Part shown: positions 1 through 13,589 of the stretch, one piece after another
Position numbering within the stretch: position 1 is the first letter of the stretch
Layout of the letters: every line of letters begins with the position of its first letter
Assembly (NCBI GenBank): GCA_963082975.1
Contig: OY720348.1
Span: 74,921,719-74,985,718 of the forward strand
Length of the DNA stretch: 64,000 nucleotides
Reading direction: 5' to 3'
Source of the DNA: Labia minor
Lineage: Eukaryota; Arthropoda; Insecta; Dermaptera; Spongiphoridae
Translations under genes and position numbers: made by a program
Notes under the pieces: model-generated
What the model saw: the letters and a program-made list of their open reading frames with translations, nothing else
The model's database searches: none
Told to the model about the DNA's origin: nothing

Positions 1-3000
1 CATTCTTATTTATTTCTTATTCTAAACACGAATAAATTCAAATTTCATCGATATCTCAATTATTTTCGTGGATTTCATAGAAAAAACGACATTTTTCATT
101 AAGATTTTAGCGAAAATGCTACTTTTTTAAATAGAAATATAAAATTTATGAATTATATATCATTCTTATTTATTTCTTATTCTAAACTCGAATAAATTCA
201 AATTTCATCGATATCTCAATTATTTTCGTGGATTTCATAGAAAAAACGACATTTTTCATTAAGATTATAGCGAAAATGCTACTTTTTTAAATAGAAATAT
301 AAAATTTATAAATTATATATCATTCTTATTTATTTCTTATTCTAAACACTAATAAATTCAAATTTCATCGATATCTCAATTATTTTCGTGGATTTCATAG
401 AAAAAACGACATTTTTCATTAAGATTTTAGCGAAAATGCTACTTTTTTAAATAGAAATATAAAATTTATGAATTATATATCATTCTTATTTATTTCTTAT
501 TCTAAACACGAATAAATTCAAATTTCATCGATATCTCAATTATTTTCGTAGATTTCATAGAAAAAACGACATTTTTCATTAAGATTTTAGCGAAAATGCT
601 ACTTTTTTAAATAGAAATATAAAATTTATGAATTATATATCATTCTTATTTATTTCTTATTCTAAACACAAATAAATTCAAATTTCATCGATATCTCAAT
701 TATTTTCGTGGATTTCATAGAAAAAACGACATTTTTCATTAAGATTTTAGCGAAAATGCTACTTTTTTAAATAGAAATATAAAATTTATGAATTATATAT
801 CATTCTTATTTATTTCTTATTCTAAACACGAATAAATTCAAATTTCATCGATATCTCAATTATTTTCGTGGATTTCATAGAAAAAACGACATTTTTCATT
901 AAGATTTGAGCGAAAATGCTACTTTTTTAAATAGAAATATAAAATTTATGAATTATATATCAATCTTATTTATTTCTTATTCTAAACACGAATAAATTCA
1001 AATTTCATCGATATCTCAATTATTTTCGTGGATTTCATAGAAAAAACGACATTTTTCATTAAGATTTTAGCGAAAATGCTACTTTTTTAAATAGAAATAT
1101 AAAATTTATGAATTATATATCATTCTTATTTATTATTTATTCTAAACACGAATAAATTCAAATTTCATCGATATCTCAATTATTTTCGTGGATTTCATAG
1201 AAAAAACGACATTTTTCATTAAGATTTGAGCGAAAATGCTACTTTTTTAAATAGAAATATAAAATTTATGAATTATATATCATTCTTATTTATTTCTTAT
1301 TCTAAACACGAATAAATTCAAATTTCATCGATATCTCAATTATTTTCGTGGATTTCATAGAAAAAACGACATTTTTCATTAAGATTTTAGCGAAAATGCT
1401 ACTTTTTTAAATAGAAATATAAAATTTATGAATTATATATCATTCTTATTTATTTCTTATTCTAAACTCGAATAAATTCAAATTTCATCGATATCTCAAT
1501 TATTTTCGTGGATTTCATAGAAAAAACGACATTTTTCATTAAGATTTGAGCGAAAATGCTACTTTTTTAAATAGAAATATAAAATTTATAAATTATATAT
1601 CATTCTTATTTATTTCTTATTCTAAACACGAATAAATTCAAATTTCATCGATATCTCAATTATTTTCGTAGATTTCATAGAAAAAACGACATTTTTCATT
1701 AAGATTTTAGCGAAAATGCTACTTTTTTAAATAGAAATATAAAATTTATGAATTATATATCATTCTTATTTATTTCTTATTCTAAACACGAATAAATTCA
1801 AATTTCATCGATATCTCAATTATTTTCGTAGATTTCATAGAAAAAACGACATTTTTCATTAAGATTTTAGCGAAAATGCTACTTTTTTAAATAGAAATAT
1901 AAAATTTATGAATTATATATCATTCTTATTTATTTCTTATTCTAAACACGAATAAATTCAAATTTCATCGATATCTCAATTATTTTCGTGAATTTCATAG
2001 AAAAAACGACATTTTTCATTAAGATTTGAGCGAAAATGCTACTTTTTTAAATAGAAATATAAAATTTATGAATTATATATCATTCTTATTTATTTCTTAT
2101 TCTAAACACGAATAAATTCAAATTTCATCGATATCTCAATTATTTTCGTGGATTTCATAGAAAAAACGACATTTTTCATTAAGATTTTAGCGAAAATGCT
2201 ACTTTTTTAAATAGAAATATAAAATTTATGAATTATATATCATTCTTATTTATTTCTTATTCTAAACTCGAATAAATTCAAATTTCATCGATATCTCAAT
2301 TATTTTCGTGGATTTCATAGAAAAAACGACATTTTTCATTAAGATTTTAGCGAAAATGCTACTTTTTTAAATAGAAATATAAAATTTATGAATTATATAT
2401 CATTCTTATTTATTTCTTATTCTAAACACTAATAAATTCAAATTTCATCGATATCTCAATTATTTTCGTGGATTTCATAGAAAAAACGACATTTTTCATT
2501 AAGATTTTAGCGAAAATGCTACTTTTTTAAATAGAAATATAAAATTTATGAATTATATATCATTCTTATTTATTTCTGATTCTAAACTCGAATAAATTCA
2601 AATTTCATTGATATCACAATTATTTTCGTGGATGTCATAGAAAAAACGACATTTTTCATTAAGATTTTAGCGAAAAAGCTACTTTTTTAAATAGAAATAT
2701 AAAATTTATGAATTATATATCATTCTTATTTATTTCTTATTCTAAACACGAATAAATTCAAATTTTATCGATATCTCAATTATTTTCGTGGATTTCATAG
2801 AAAAAACGACATTTTTCATTAAGATTTTAGCGAAAATGCTACTTTTTTAAATAGAAATATAAAATTTATGAATTATATATCATTCTTATTTATTTCTGAT
2901 TCTAAACTCGAATAAATTCAAATTTCATTGATATCACAATTATTTTCGTGGATGTCATAGAAAAAACGACATTTTTCATTAAGATTTTAGCGAAAAAGCT

Positions 3001-6000
3001 ACTTTTTTAAATAGAAATATAAAATTTATGAATTATATATCATTCTTATTTATTTCTTATTCTAAACACGAATAAATTCAAATTTTATCGATATCTCAAT
3101 TATTTTCGTGGATTTCATAGAAAAAACGACATTTTTCATTAAGATTTTAGCGAAAATGCTACTTTTTTAAATAGAAATATAAAATTTATGAATTATATAT
3201 CATTCTTATTTATTATTTATTCTAAACACGAATAAATTCAAATTTCATCGATATCTCAATTATTTTCGTGGATTTCATAGAAAAAACGACATTTTTCATT
3301 AAGATTTGAGCGAAAATGCTACTTTTTTAAATAGAAATATAAAATTTATGAATTATATATCATTCTTATTTATTTCTTATTCTAAACACGAATAAATTCA
3401 AATTTCATCGATATCTCAATTATTTTCGTGGATTTCATAGAAAAAACGACATTTTTCATTAAGATTTGAGCGAAAATGCTACTTTTTTAAATAGAAATAT
3501 AAAATTTATGAATTATATATCATTCTTATTTATTTCTTATTCTAAACTCGAATAAATTCAAATTTCATCGATATCTCAATTATTTTCGTGGATTTCATAG
3601 AAAAAACGACATTTTTCATTAAGATTTGAGCGAAAATGCTACTTTTTTAAATAGAAATATAAAATTTATAAATTATATATCATTCTTATTTATTTCTTAT
3701 TCTAAACACTAATAAATTCAAATTTCATCGATATCTCAATTATTTTCGTGGATTTCATAGAAAAAACGACATTTTTCATTAAGATTTTAGCGAAAATGCT
3801 ACTTTTTTAAATAGAAATATAAAATTTATGAATTATATATCATTCTTATTTATTTCTTATTCTAAACACGAATAAATTCAAATTTCATCGATATCTCAAT
3901 TATTTTCGTAGATTTCATAGAAAAAACGACATTTTTCATTAAGATTTTAGCGAAAATGCTACTTTTTTAAATAGAAATATAAAATTTATGAATTATATAT
4001 CATTCTTATTTATTTCTTATTCTAAACACAAATAAATTCAAATTTCATCGATATCTCAATTATTTTCGTGGATTTCATAGAAAAAACGACATTTTTCATT
4101 AAGATTTTAGCGAAAATGCTACTTTTTTAAATAGAAATATAAAATTTATGAATTATATATCATTCTTATTTATTTCTTATTCTAAACACGAATAAATTCA
4201 AATTTCATCGATATCTCAATTATTTTCGTGGATTTCATAGAAAAAACGACATTTTTCATTAAGATTTGTGCGAAAATGCTACTTTTTTAAATAGAAATAT
4301 AAAATTTATGAATTATATATCATTCTTATTTATTACTTATTCTAAACACGAATAAATTCAAATTTCATCGATATCTCAATTATTTTCGTGGATTTCATAG
4401 AAAAAACGACATTTTTCATTAAGATTTTAGCGAAAATGCTACTTTTTTAAATAGAAATATAAAATTTATGAATTTTATATCATTCCTATTTATTTCTGAT
4501 TCTAAACTCGAATAAATTCAAATTTTTTCAATATCTTAATTATTTTCGTGGATTTCATAGAAAAAACGACATTTTCCTTAAGATTTTAGCGAAAAAGCTA
4601 CTTTTTTAAATAGAAATATAAAATTTATGAATTATATGTCATTCTTATTTATTTCTGATTCTAAACACGCATAAATTCAAATTTCATGGATATCTGAATT
4701 ATTTTCGTGGATTTCATAGAAAAAACGACATTTTTCATTAAGATTTTAGCGAAAAAGCTACTTTTTTAAATAGAAATATAAAATTTATGAATTATATATC
4801 ATTCTTATTTATTTCTTATTCTAAACACGAATAAATTCAAATTTCATCGATATCTCAATTATTTTCGTGAATTTCATAGAAAAAACGACATTTTTCATTA
4901 AGATTTGAGCGAAAATGCTACTTTTTTAAATAGAAATATAAAATTTATGAATTATATATCATTCTTATTTATTTCTTATTCTAAACACGAATAAATTCAA
5001 ATTTCATCGATATCTCAATTATTTTCGTGGATTTCATAGAAAAAACGACATTTTTCATTAAGATTTTAGCGAAAATGCTACTTTTTTAAATAGAAATATA
5101 AAATTTATGAATTATATATCATTCTTATTTATTTCTTATTCTAAACTCGAATAAATTCAAATTTCATCGATATCTCAATTATTTTCGTGGATTTCATAGA
5201 AAAAACGACATTTTTCATTAAGATTTTAGCGAAAATGCTACTTTTTTAAATAGAAATATAAAATTTATGAATTATATATCATTCTTATTTATTTCTTATT
5301 CTAAACACTAATAAATTCAAATTTCATCGATATCTCAATTATTTTCGTGGATTTCATAGAAAAAACGACATTTTTCATTAAGATTTTAGCGAAAATGCTA
5401 CTTTTTTAAATAGAAATATAAAATTTATGAATTATATATCATTCTTATTTATTTCTGATTCTAAACTCGAATAAATTCAAATTTCATTGATATCACAATT
5501 ATTTTCGTGGATGTCATAGAAAAAACGACATTTTTCATTAAGATTTTAGCGAAAAAGCTACTTTTTTAAATAGAAATATAAAATTTATGAATTATATATC
5601 ATTCTTATTTATTTCTTATTCTAAACACGAATAAATTCAAATTTTATCGATATCTCAATTATTTTCGTGGATTTCATAGAAAAAACGACATTTTTCATTA
5701 AGATTTTAGCGAAAATGCTACTTTTTTAAATAGAAATATAAAATTTATGAATTATATATCATTCTTATTTATTTCTGATTCTAAACTCGAATAAATTCAA
5801 ATTTCATTGATATCACAATTATTTTCGTGGATGTCATAGAAAAAACGACATTTTTCATTAAGATTTTAGCGAAAAAGCTACTTTTTTAAATAGAAATATA
5901 AAATTTATGAATTATATATCATTCTTATTTATTTCTTATTCTAAACACGAATAAATTCAAATTTTATCGATATCTCAATTATTTTCGTGGATTTCATAGA

Positions 6001-9000
6001 AAAAACGACATTTTTCATTAAGATTTTAGCGAAAATGCTACTTTTTTAAATAGAAATATAAAATTTATGAATTATATATCATTCTTATTTATTTCTGATT
6101 CTAAACTCGAATAAATTCAAATTTCATTGATATCACAATTATTTTCGTGGATGTCATAGAAAAAACGACATTTTTCATTAAGATTTTAGCGAAAATGCTA
6201 CTTTTTTAAATAGAAATATAAAATTTATGAATTATATATCATTCTTATTTATTTCTTATTCTAAACACGAATAAATTCAAATTTTATCGATATCTCAATT
6301 ATTTTCGTGGATTTCATAGAAAAAACGACATTTTTCATTAAGATTTTAGCGAAAATGCTACTTTTTTAAATAGAAATATAAAATTTATGAATTATATATC
6401 ATTCTTATTTATTTCTGATTCTAAACTCGAATAAATTCAAATTTCATTGATATCACAATTATTTTCGTGGATGTCATAGAAAAAACGACATTTTTCATTA
6501 AGATTTTAGCGAAAAAGCTACTTTTTTAAATAGAAATATAAAATTTATGAATTATATATCATTCTTATTTATTTCTTATTCTAAACACGAATAAATTCAA
6601 ATTTCATCGATATCTCAATTATTTTCGTGGATTTCATAGAAAAAACGACATTTTTCATTAAGATTTTAGCGAAAATGCTACTTTTTTAAATAGAAATATA
6701 AAATTTATGAATTATATATCATTCTTATTTATTTCTTATTCTAAACACGAATAAATTCAAATTTCATCGATATCTCAATTATTTTCGTGGATTTCATAGA
6801 AAAAACGACATTTTTCATTAAGATTTTAGCGAAAATGCTACTTTTTTAAATAGAAATATAAAATTTATGAATTATATATCATTCTTATTTATTTCTTATT
6901 CTAAACACGAATAAATTCAAATTTCATCGATATCTCAATTATTTTCGTGGATTTCATAGAAAAAACGACATTTTTCATTAAGATTATAGCGAAAATGCTA
7001 CTTTTTTAAATAGAAATATAAAATTTATGAATTATATATCATTCTTATTTATTTCTTATTCTAAACACGAATAAATTCAAATTTCATCGATATCTCAATT
7101 ATTTTCGTGGATTTCATAGAAAAAACGACATTTTTCATTAAGATTTGAGCGAAAATGCTACTTTTTAAATAGAAATATAAAATTTATGAATTATATATCA
7201 TTCTTATTTATTTCTTATTCTAAACACGAATAAATTCAAATTTCATCGATATCTCAATTATTTTCGTGGATTTCATAGAAAAAACGACATTTTTCATTAA
7301 GATTTTAGCGAAAATGCTACTTTTTTAAATAGAAATATAAAATTTATGAATTATATATCATTCTTATTTATTTCTTATTCTAAACACGAATAAATTCAAA
7401 TTTCATCGATATCTCAATTATTTTCGTGGATTTCATAGAAAAAACGACATTTTTCATTAAGATTTTAGCGAAAAAGCTACTTTTTTAAATAGAAATATAA
7501 AATTTATGAATTATATATCATTCTTATTTATTTCTTTTTCTAAACACGAATAAATTCAAATTTCATCGATATCTCAATTATTTTCGTGGATTTCATAGAA
7601 AAAACGACATTTTTCATTAAGATTTTAGCGAAAATGCTACTTTTTTAAATAGAAATATAAAATTTATGAATTATATATCATTCTTATTTATTTCTTATTC
7701 TAAACACAAATAAATTCAAATTTCATCGATATCTCAATTATTTTCGTGGATTTCATAGAAAAAACGACATTTTTCATTAAGATTTTAGCGAAAATGCTAC
7801 TTTTTTAAATAGAAATATAAAATTTATGAATTTTATATCATTCTTATTTATTTCTGATTCTAAACTCGAATAAATTCAAATTTTTTCAATATCTCAATTA
7901 TTTTCGTGGATTTCATAGAAAAAACGACATTTTTCATTAAGATTTTAGCGAAAAAGCTACTTTTTTAAATAGAAATATAAAATTTATGAATTTTATATCA
8001 TTCCTATTTATTTCTGATTCTAAACTCGAATAAATTCAAAAAAAGCTACTTTTTTAAATAGAAATATAAAATTTATGAATTATATATCATTCTTATTTAT
8101 TTCTGATTCTAAACTCGAATAAATTCAAATTTCATTGATATCACAATTATTTTCGTGGATTTCATAGAAAAAACGACATTTTTCATTAAGATTTTAGCGA
8201 AAAAGCTACTTTTTTAAATAGAAATATAAAATTTATGAATTATATATCATTCTTATTTATTTCTGATTCTAAACTCGAATAAATTCAAATTTCATTGATA
8301 TCTCAATTATTTTCGTGGATTTCATAGAAAAAACGACATTTTTCATTAAGATTTTAGCGAAAAAGCTACTTTATTAAATAGAAATATAAAATTTATGAAT
8401 TTTATATCATTCCTATTTATTTCTGATTCTAAACTCGAATAAATTCAAATTTTTTCAATATCTTAATTATTTTCGTGGATTTCATAGAAAAAACGACATT
8501 TTCCTTAAGATTTTAGCGAAAAAGCTACTTTTTTAAATAGAAATATAAAATTTATGAATTATATGTCATTCTTATTTATTTCTGATTCTAAACACGCATA
8601 AATTCAAATTTCATGGATATCTGAATTATTTTCGTGGATTTCATAGAAAAAACGACATTTTTCATTAAGATTTTAGCGAAAAAGCTACTTTTTTAAATAG
8701 AAATATAAAATTTATGAATTATATATCATTCTTATTTATTTCTGATTCTAAACTCGAATAAATTCAAATTTTTTCAATATCTCAATTATTTTCGTGGATT
8801 TCATAGAAAAAACGACATTTTTCATTAAGATTTTAGCGAAAAAGCTACTTTTTTAAATAGAAATATAAAATTTATGAATTATATATCATTCTTATTTATT
8901 TCTGATTCTAAACTCGAATAAATTCAAATTTCATTGATATCACAATTATTTTCGTGGATTTCATAGAAAATACGACATTTTTCATTAAGATTTTAGCGAA

Positions 9001-9370
9001 AAAGCTACTTTTTTAAATAGAAATATAAAATTTATGAATTATATATCATTCTTATTTATTTATGATTCTAAACTCGAATAAATTCAAATTTTTTCAATAT
9101 CTCAATTATTTTCGTGGATTTCATAGAAAAAACGACATTTTTCATTAAGATTTTAGCGAAAAAGCTACTTTTTTAAATAGAAATATAAAATTTATGAATT
9201 ATATATCATTCTTATTTATTTATGATTCTAAACTCGAATAAATTCAAATTTTTTCAATATCTCAATTATTTTCGTGGATTTCATAGAAAAAACGACATTT
9301 TTCATTAAGATTTTAGCGAAAAAGCTACTTTTTTAAATAGAAATATAAAATTTATGAATTATATATCATT
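1..9370 (+). repeat. 160-bp AT-rich satellite array (about 58-59 tandem monomers)
   Basis: The same 160-bp unit restarts at 1, 161, 321, 481 and so on with few substitutions. Monomers fall into types marked by linked variants, for example CACG/CTCG/CACT/CACA at unit position 27-30, TTTTAG/TTGAG near position 105, and a TGAT...GATGTC...AAAGCT type. The unit ends in AT-rich sequence and carries short A or T runs at roughly helical spacing. One monomer near 8040 has lost about 70 bp between short A runs, and the copy starting at 4481 has a small deletion. No ORF or transposon ends are visible inside. The length is close to a nucleosomal repeat, so a centromeric or pericentromeric satellite is a reasonable inference; function is not shown by sequence alone. 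Confidence 0.97.
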
Positions 9371-9570
9371 NNNNNNNNNNNNNNNNNNNNNNNNNNNNNN
9401 NNNNNNNNNNNNNNNNNNNNNNNNNNNNNNNNNNNNNNNNNNNNNNNNNNNNNNNNNNNNNNNNNNNNNNNNNNNNNNNNNNNNNNNNNNNNNNNNNNNN
9501 NNNNNNNNNNNNNNNNNNNNNNNNNNNNNNNNNNNNNNNNNNNNNNNNNNNNNNNNNNNNNNNNNNNNNN
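9371..9570. other. assembly gap (200 N)
   Basis: Exactly 200 N follow directly on a satellite monomer, and the sequence resumes as non-satellite DNA. The round number suggests a scaffolding gap of unknown true size, so the array is probably longer than shown and its right boundary is not observed. Confidence 0.98.
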
Positions 9571-9704
9571 CAGTAACTAATTGAAAAAAAAATCGGGCTT
9601 GTGTGTTTTTGCCTGGTTTTTGCATGCAGAGTTATCGGTTATGCGCCTTAGCGGTGCAACATAGAGACATCATATTAAAAAAAAAAATGGTTTCACCGAT
9701 TTCT

Positions 9705-9860
9705 AAGGAGTTGGGGGGCCCTGCTGGCAAGGAAATTTCTCGAGCTTGAAATAGAAAGGAACGACTCCGATCAAGAATATTAAATTATAGGTTGAAAGAA
9801 TCCGTTCTACTGATCATAGAACACATTTACTCGATACATGATCGATGTCTTACTAGGAAA
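9705..9860 (+). mobile_element. degraded SINE family A fragment
   Basis: The pieces CTGGCAAGGAAATTTC, GACTCCGATCAAGAA and CCGTTCTACTGATCATAG occur in the same order as in the better SINE A copies (for example 16716-16949). The tRNA-like head and part of the centre are missing. This is an old, diverged copy between the satellite gap and a hAT MITE. Confidence 0.7.
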
Positions 9861-9993
9861 ATTAATGTTTGTTTTTTATTATTTATAATTTAATTATAAT
9901 TTAAATCAATATCTTTTTTAGAATGTACAGTCAGAGAGCTTTTTTCATGCATCTAATTTAACAGTTTTTTTAAAATATTATAATTGTTTATAT

Positions 9994-10295
9994 CAGTGTT
10001 TTTCAATCCGTGGGGCGCGCCCCTCCTGGGGGCGCGAGACTGTATAAAGGGGGCGCGAATGTATTAAAACCAATTTTTTTTTTCTTAAATTTATAATAAT
10101 CTCTAAGATAATATGTTTTTCCTTAATTGAGTGTGTGTGGGTGTGTAATGTGTATGTGTGATTTAGTAGTTCATTAAATAAATTACTATATTATGTGAGT
10201 ATTTATGAAATTAGATTATTGCAAGAATGAAGGGGGGCGCATGAATTTTTTTTAAAAAAAGGGGGGCGCCGGTACAGAAAGGTTGGAAACCACTG
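9994..10295. mobile_element. hAT-type MITE with GC-rich ends
   Basis: The element begins CAGTGTTTTTCAATCC and ends GGTTGGAAACCACTG, which are imperfect inverted termini of the hAT CAGTG...CACTG type. The flanks are GTTTATAT (9986-9993) and GATTATAT (10296-10303), an 8-bp target duplication with one mismatch. Subterminal blocks rich in GGGGCGC lie at both ends around an AT-rich centre. There is no coding capacity. Confidence 0.85.
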
Positions 10296-11289
10296 GATTA
10301 TATAATTCATTAGCTAATTAAATATTTTATTTATTTTTTTGTCTCTACATTACACTGTTTAATCAATATTCTCCATTCAATTCTCCCGTATCTTATTTAT
10401 ATTGTCTTTTCATTTCGAATTTGTGTATTTTATTTCATTAAAATTTGGAAAAAATCATACTTTTAAGAACGTTCCTTTACTATATCATCATATTTTGTTT
10501 CAAATTAAACATGCTTACACTATGCATTTTGAAAATAAAATTTTCGAAATCCAAAAAAACTTAAAATTCTTATTTCTATCGTAACACATACTTTCTACTA
10601 TAATTTGACATATCTATATCTATATAGATATAGATATATATAGATATAGATATACAAAATGTTATATAAAAGTAAAAGTAAAAAGGGAGAGAAATCAACC
10701 AAATGGAGGGTTTAGATCGAAAGGAAAAGCCAATTCGAAGCGCAGTTGGATTCTAAAGAGCGAAATTATGACCGATCTATCAAATGGAAATGGGAACTGG
10801 CGTATTGAGAGATACCGAAGCTCATTTCAAAGTAGTTAATAGAAATAGTAGCAAGTAGGATGATCGCGAGTAATTATTAAAACGCCTGTCAATAAACTAC
10901 CCTTTTGATATGGCCGGTATATAGAAGGGTAATAGATTTGAACTAAGAATGAAATAACATTTTATGTTTAGGTCAGATCAAAGGCTTAAGTGGGTTTTTA
11001 AAAAAAAATAATAAAAGCTTTGAATCCCAAGCATATATTTTCATTTCCAAAAAACAAAAAAATACTGAAATAGTTGAACAAGGAATTGCCTTTTAACATG
11101 ATTTGTTTTATGGTTGCTCGCAAAAAACAATGTGATATTCTTATCAAATTCCAGGACAACACCTCTCGCTTTCATATTATTATTACTCTATATGTATATA
11201 TATAAAGCCAATTGTCGTTTGTGGTTTATTCACACGTGAACAATTGTTTAAGCGATAGTGAACAATATCTTGGCTGAAAAGAAATGTTA
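10296..11289. other. unassigned AT-rich DNA with a palindromic TA/GATA tract
   Basis: No gene or known element is recognised. A palindromic (TATATC/GATATA) stretch lies at about 10605-10655. The part from 10680 to 11000 is less AT-rich and looks single-copy, but no reading frame stays open long enough to support an exon. Confidence 0.5.
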
Positions 11290-11395
11290 TCTTATTATAC
11301 TAGCAAAAATTGTGTAGATAATATTTATAAAGAAAAAACGAATTGTATTGGTTTCAGCCTCAGAAAAAAATCAACTTTATTAGTATTATCTTAAT
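11290..11395 (+). repeat. interspersed repeat R2 (copy 1, partial)
   Basis: The stretch CTTATTATACTAGCAAAAAT followed by ATAATATTTATAAAG and TTCAGCCT...GAAAAAAATCA recurs at 29105-29345 (same strand) and 21345-21520 (opposite strand). Three dispersed copies define a repeat family; its class is unknown. Confidence 0.6.
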
Positions 11396-11788
11396 TTAAA
11401 ATAGTAAATGTAAATGACGTCACTATGTCACCCCTATTGAAATTTGCGTCACGCTCTTTTTTAAGTGATATTGTATTAATATTTTTTTATTTATTATGAA
11501 TAAATTTTTTATTTAATTTCGGAATAAATTAAAAATATCTATTTTAATAATATTTTAGAATTAAATTACAAAATATCATTATTAATCTCTGACAAAAAAA
11601 AAGAATAATATTCATGAAGTTAGCAACAAATAATACAAATGAAAAATTATAAATGAAGGAATTTAAAATAACTTTGATCTAATAGCATTAAATAAATTAA
11701 TACCTGCTACTTATTTCTATAGAAAGTTTTAGGATAATAAAATAAAATTATCTCCATTATTTTTTATAAATTATATTATAAAAATAAT

Positions 11789-12110
11789 AATATTTAGAAT
11801 CAAAAATTGAACAAATTGATGTATGATACATAAAAGTTATCCTGATATTTAAACATGTTGAAAGTTCCCGAAAAGGTAAAAAACAAATCGTTTTTTGGCA
11901 ATGAAAACAGGCAATTACTCAGTAAATATAAGAGAAATCTTAAAATAATTAAATCTTTCGTATTTTAGAATCAAAAAGTGAACAAATTGATATATAAGAT
12001 ATATAAAAATGATCCTGATATTTAAACAAGTTGAATCTTCCCTAAAAGGTGTAAAAAAATCGTTGATTTTGCAATGAAACAACGCAATTACTCAGTAAAT
12101 TATTCTAAAT
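11789..12110 (-). repeat. diverged satellite monomers, reversed block
   Basis: Two units of about 172 bp, starting near 11798 and 11970, are reverse complements of the units in 12113-12880. Read on the minus strand they share with the 160-bp monomer the order ATATATCA, GATTCTAAA, ATATCTC, TTTCAT.GAAAA, CGGAAAA..TCAACTTGTTTAAATA. They look like old relatives of the 1-9370 satellite. Confidence 0.75.
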
Positions 12111-12112
12111 AG

Positions 12113-12880
12113 GAAACATTTAATTATTTTAAAATATCTCTTATATTTAGTGAGTAATTGCCTCTTTTCATTGCAAAAAAACAATTTTTTTTAATACCTA
12201 TTCGGAAAAAGTCAACTTGTTTAAATATCAACATAATATTTATATCTTATATATCAATTTGTTCAGTTTTTGATTCTAAATAAGAAGCATTTATTTATTT
12301 GCAGATATCTCTTATATTTAGTGAGTAATTGCCTCTTTTCATTGCAAAAAAACGATTTTTTTTTTATTATACCTATTCGGAAAAAGTGTTTAAATATCAA
12401 CATAATATTTATATCTTATATATCAAGTTGTTCACTTTTTAATTCTAAATAAGAAGCATTTATTTATTTTAAGATATCTTTTATATTTACTAAATAATTG
12501 CCTGTTTTCATTGCAAAAAAAACGATTTTTTTATGCCTATTCGGTTTAGTTACTAGTTACTAGTTTAAATATCAACATAATATTTATATCGTATATATCA
12601 ATTTGTTCAGTTTTTTATTCTAAATAAGAAGCATTTATTTATTTTAAGATATCTCTTATATTTAATGAGTAATTGGCTGTTTTCATTGCAAAAATATGAA
12701 ATTTTTTATACCTTTTCGGGAATAATCAACTTGTTTAAATATTAACATAATATTTATATCTTATATATCATTTTTTTCAGTTTGTGATTCTAAATACGAA
12801 AAATTTAATTATTTTAAAATATCTCTTTATTTATTGAGTAATTGCCTGTTTTCATTGCAAAAAAATGAATGAAAAATAAA
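12113..12880 (+). repeat. diverged satellite monomers, forward block
   Basis: Four to five tandem units of about 165-180 bp are marked by ATATCTCTTATATTTAGTGAG and GAGTAATTGCCTNTTTTCATTGC, near 12124, 12303, 12470, 12645 and 12820. Each continues through CCTATTCGGAAAAAG, GTTTAAATATCAACATAAT and TATATATCAATTTGTTCAG. Unit-to-unit divergence is far greater than in 1-9370. The orientation flips relative to 11789-12110 at about 12110. Confidence 0.8.
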
Positions 12881-13589
12881 AAATGGAATTTTTTAAAAAA
12901 AATATTAAATTAATTTATTTTATATTATAAGAATATTAATAATTTATATTATTGATATTTTTGATGTAAAAATATTATTTTTCTTATATATTTTTACATT
13001 TTTTTAAATTTTTCAAGTCCGACCGCTGATCCAAGTTTATACCCCCAATCGGAGGGTCATCATCCGCCAACTTTTCATAATTTTGACGGTAAAAATAAAA
13101 AATTAAATTTAAAAAAAAAATATTAAATTTACTTTTTTTACATTATAAGAATATTAAAATTTATATTATTGATATTTTTGATGAAAAAATATTTTTTTTT
13201 TACATATTATAATACGATAGGAAGGAAATATATTGATGAATGATGAGTTATCAATGAAATGAAATTTGAAAATGAAATATGAAAATGAAATAATGTTATT
13301 TTTATTAAAATAAAATATATTTTTTTATTCTATTGAAATTATATATATATATAATGAATATATTATTTTATTATAATAGTAAAGAAATAAAATAAAAAGA
13401 AACAATAGTTAAGTGATTCTATTATTATAAAAAGAAAAGAAAATATTAAACATTAATTAGATTAGACATTTATAGATAGAAGAATTAAAAGTTTTTTTAT
13501 TTTCACTGTCATTTGATATTTATCAGTTCTAGCTGGCAAATGAATGCGCTCTTATGTATATATATTTAAAGAAAATTGATATAATTTAA
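12881..13589. repeat. AT-rich spacer with a direct duplication
   Basis: A stretch of about 95 bp (about 12889-12985, TTATATTATTGATATTTTTG core) is repeated at about 13110-13205. A short GC-richer block (13015-13075, with GACCGCTGATCCAAG) sits between the two. There is no gene. The sequence separates the two old satellite blocks. Confidence 0.6.

Noticed and set aside
1-9370. CRISPR-like array
   Set aside because: Whole 160-bp units repeat without unique spacers, in clearly eukaryotic DNA; this is a satellite.
9354-9625. ORFs across the N gap
   Set aside because: They consist mostly of undetermined residues.
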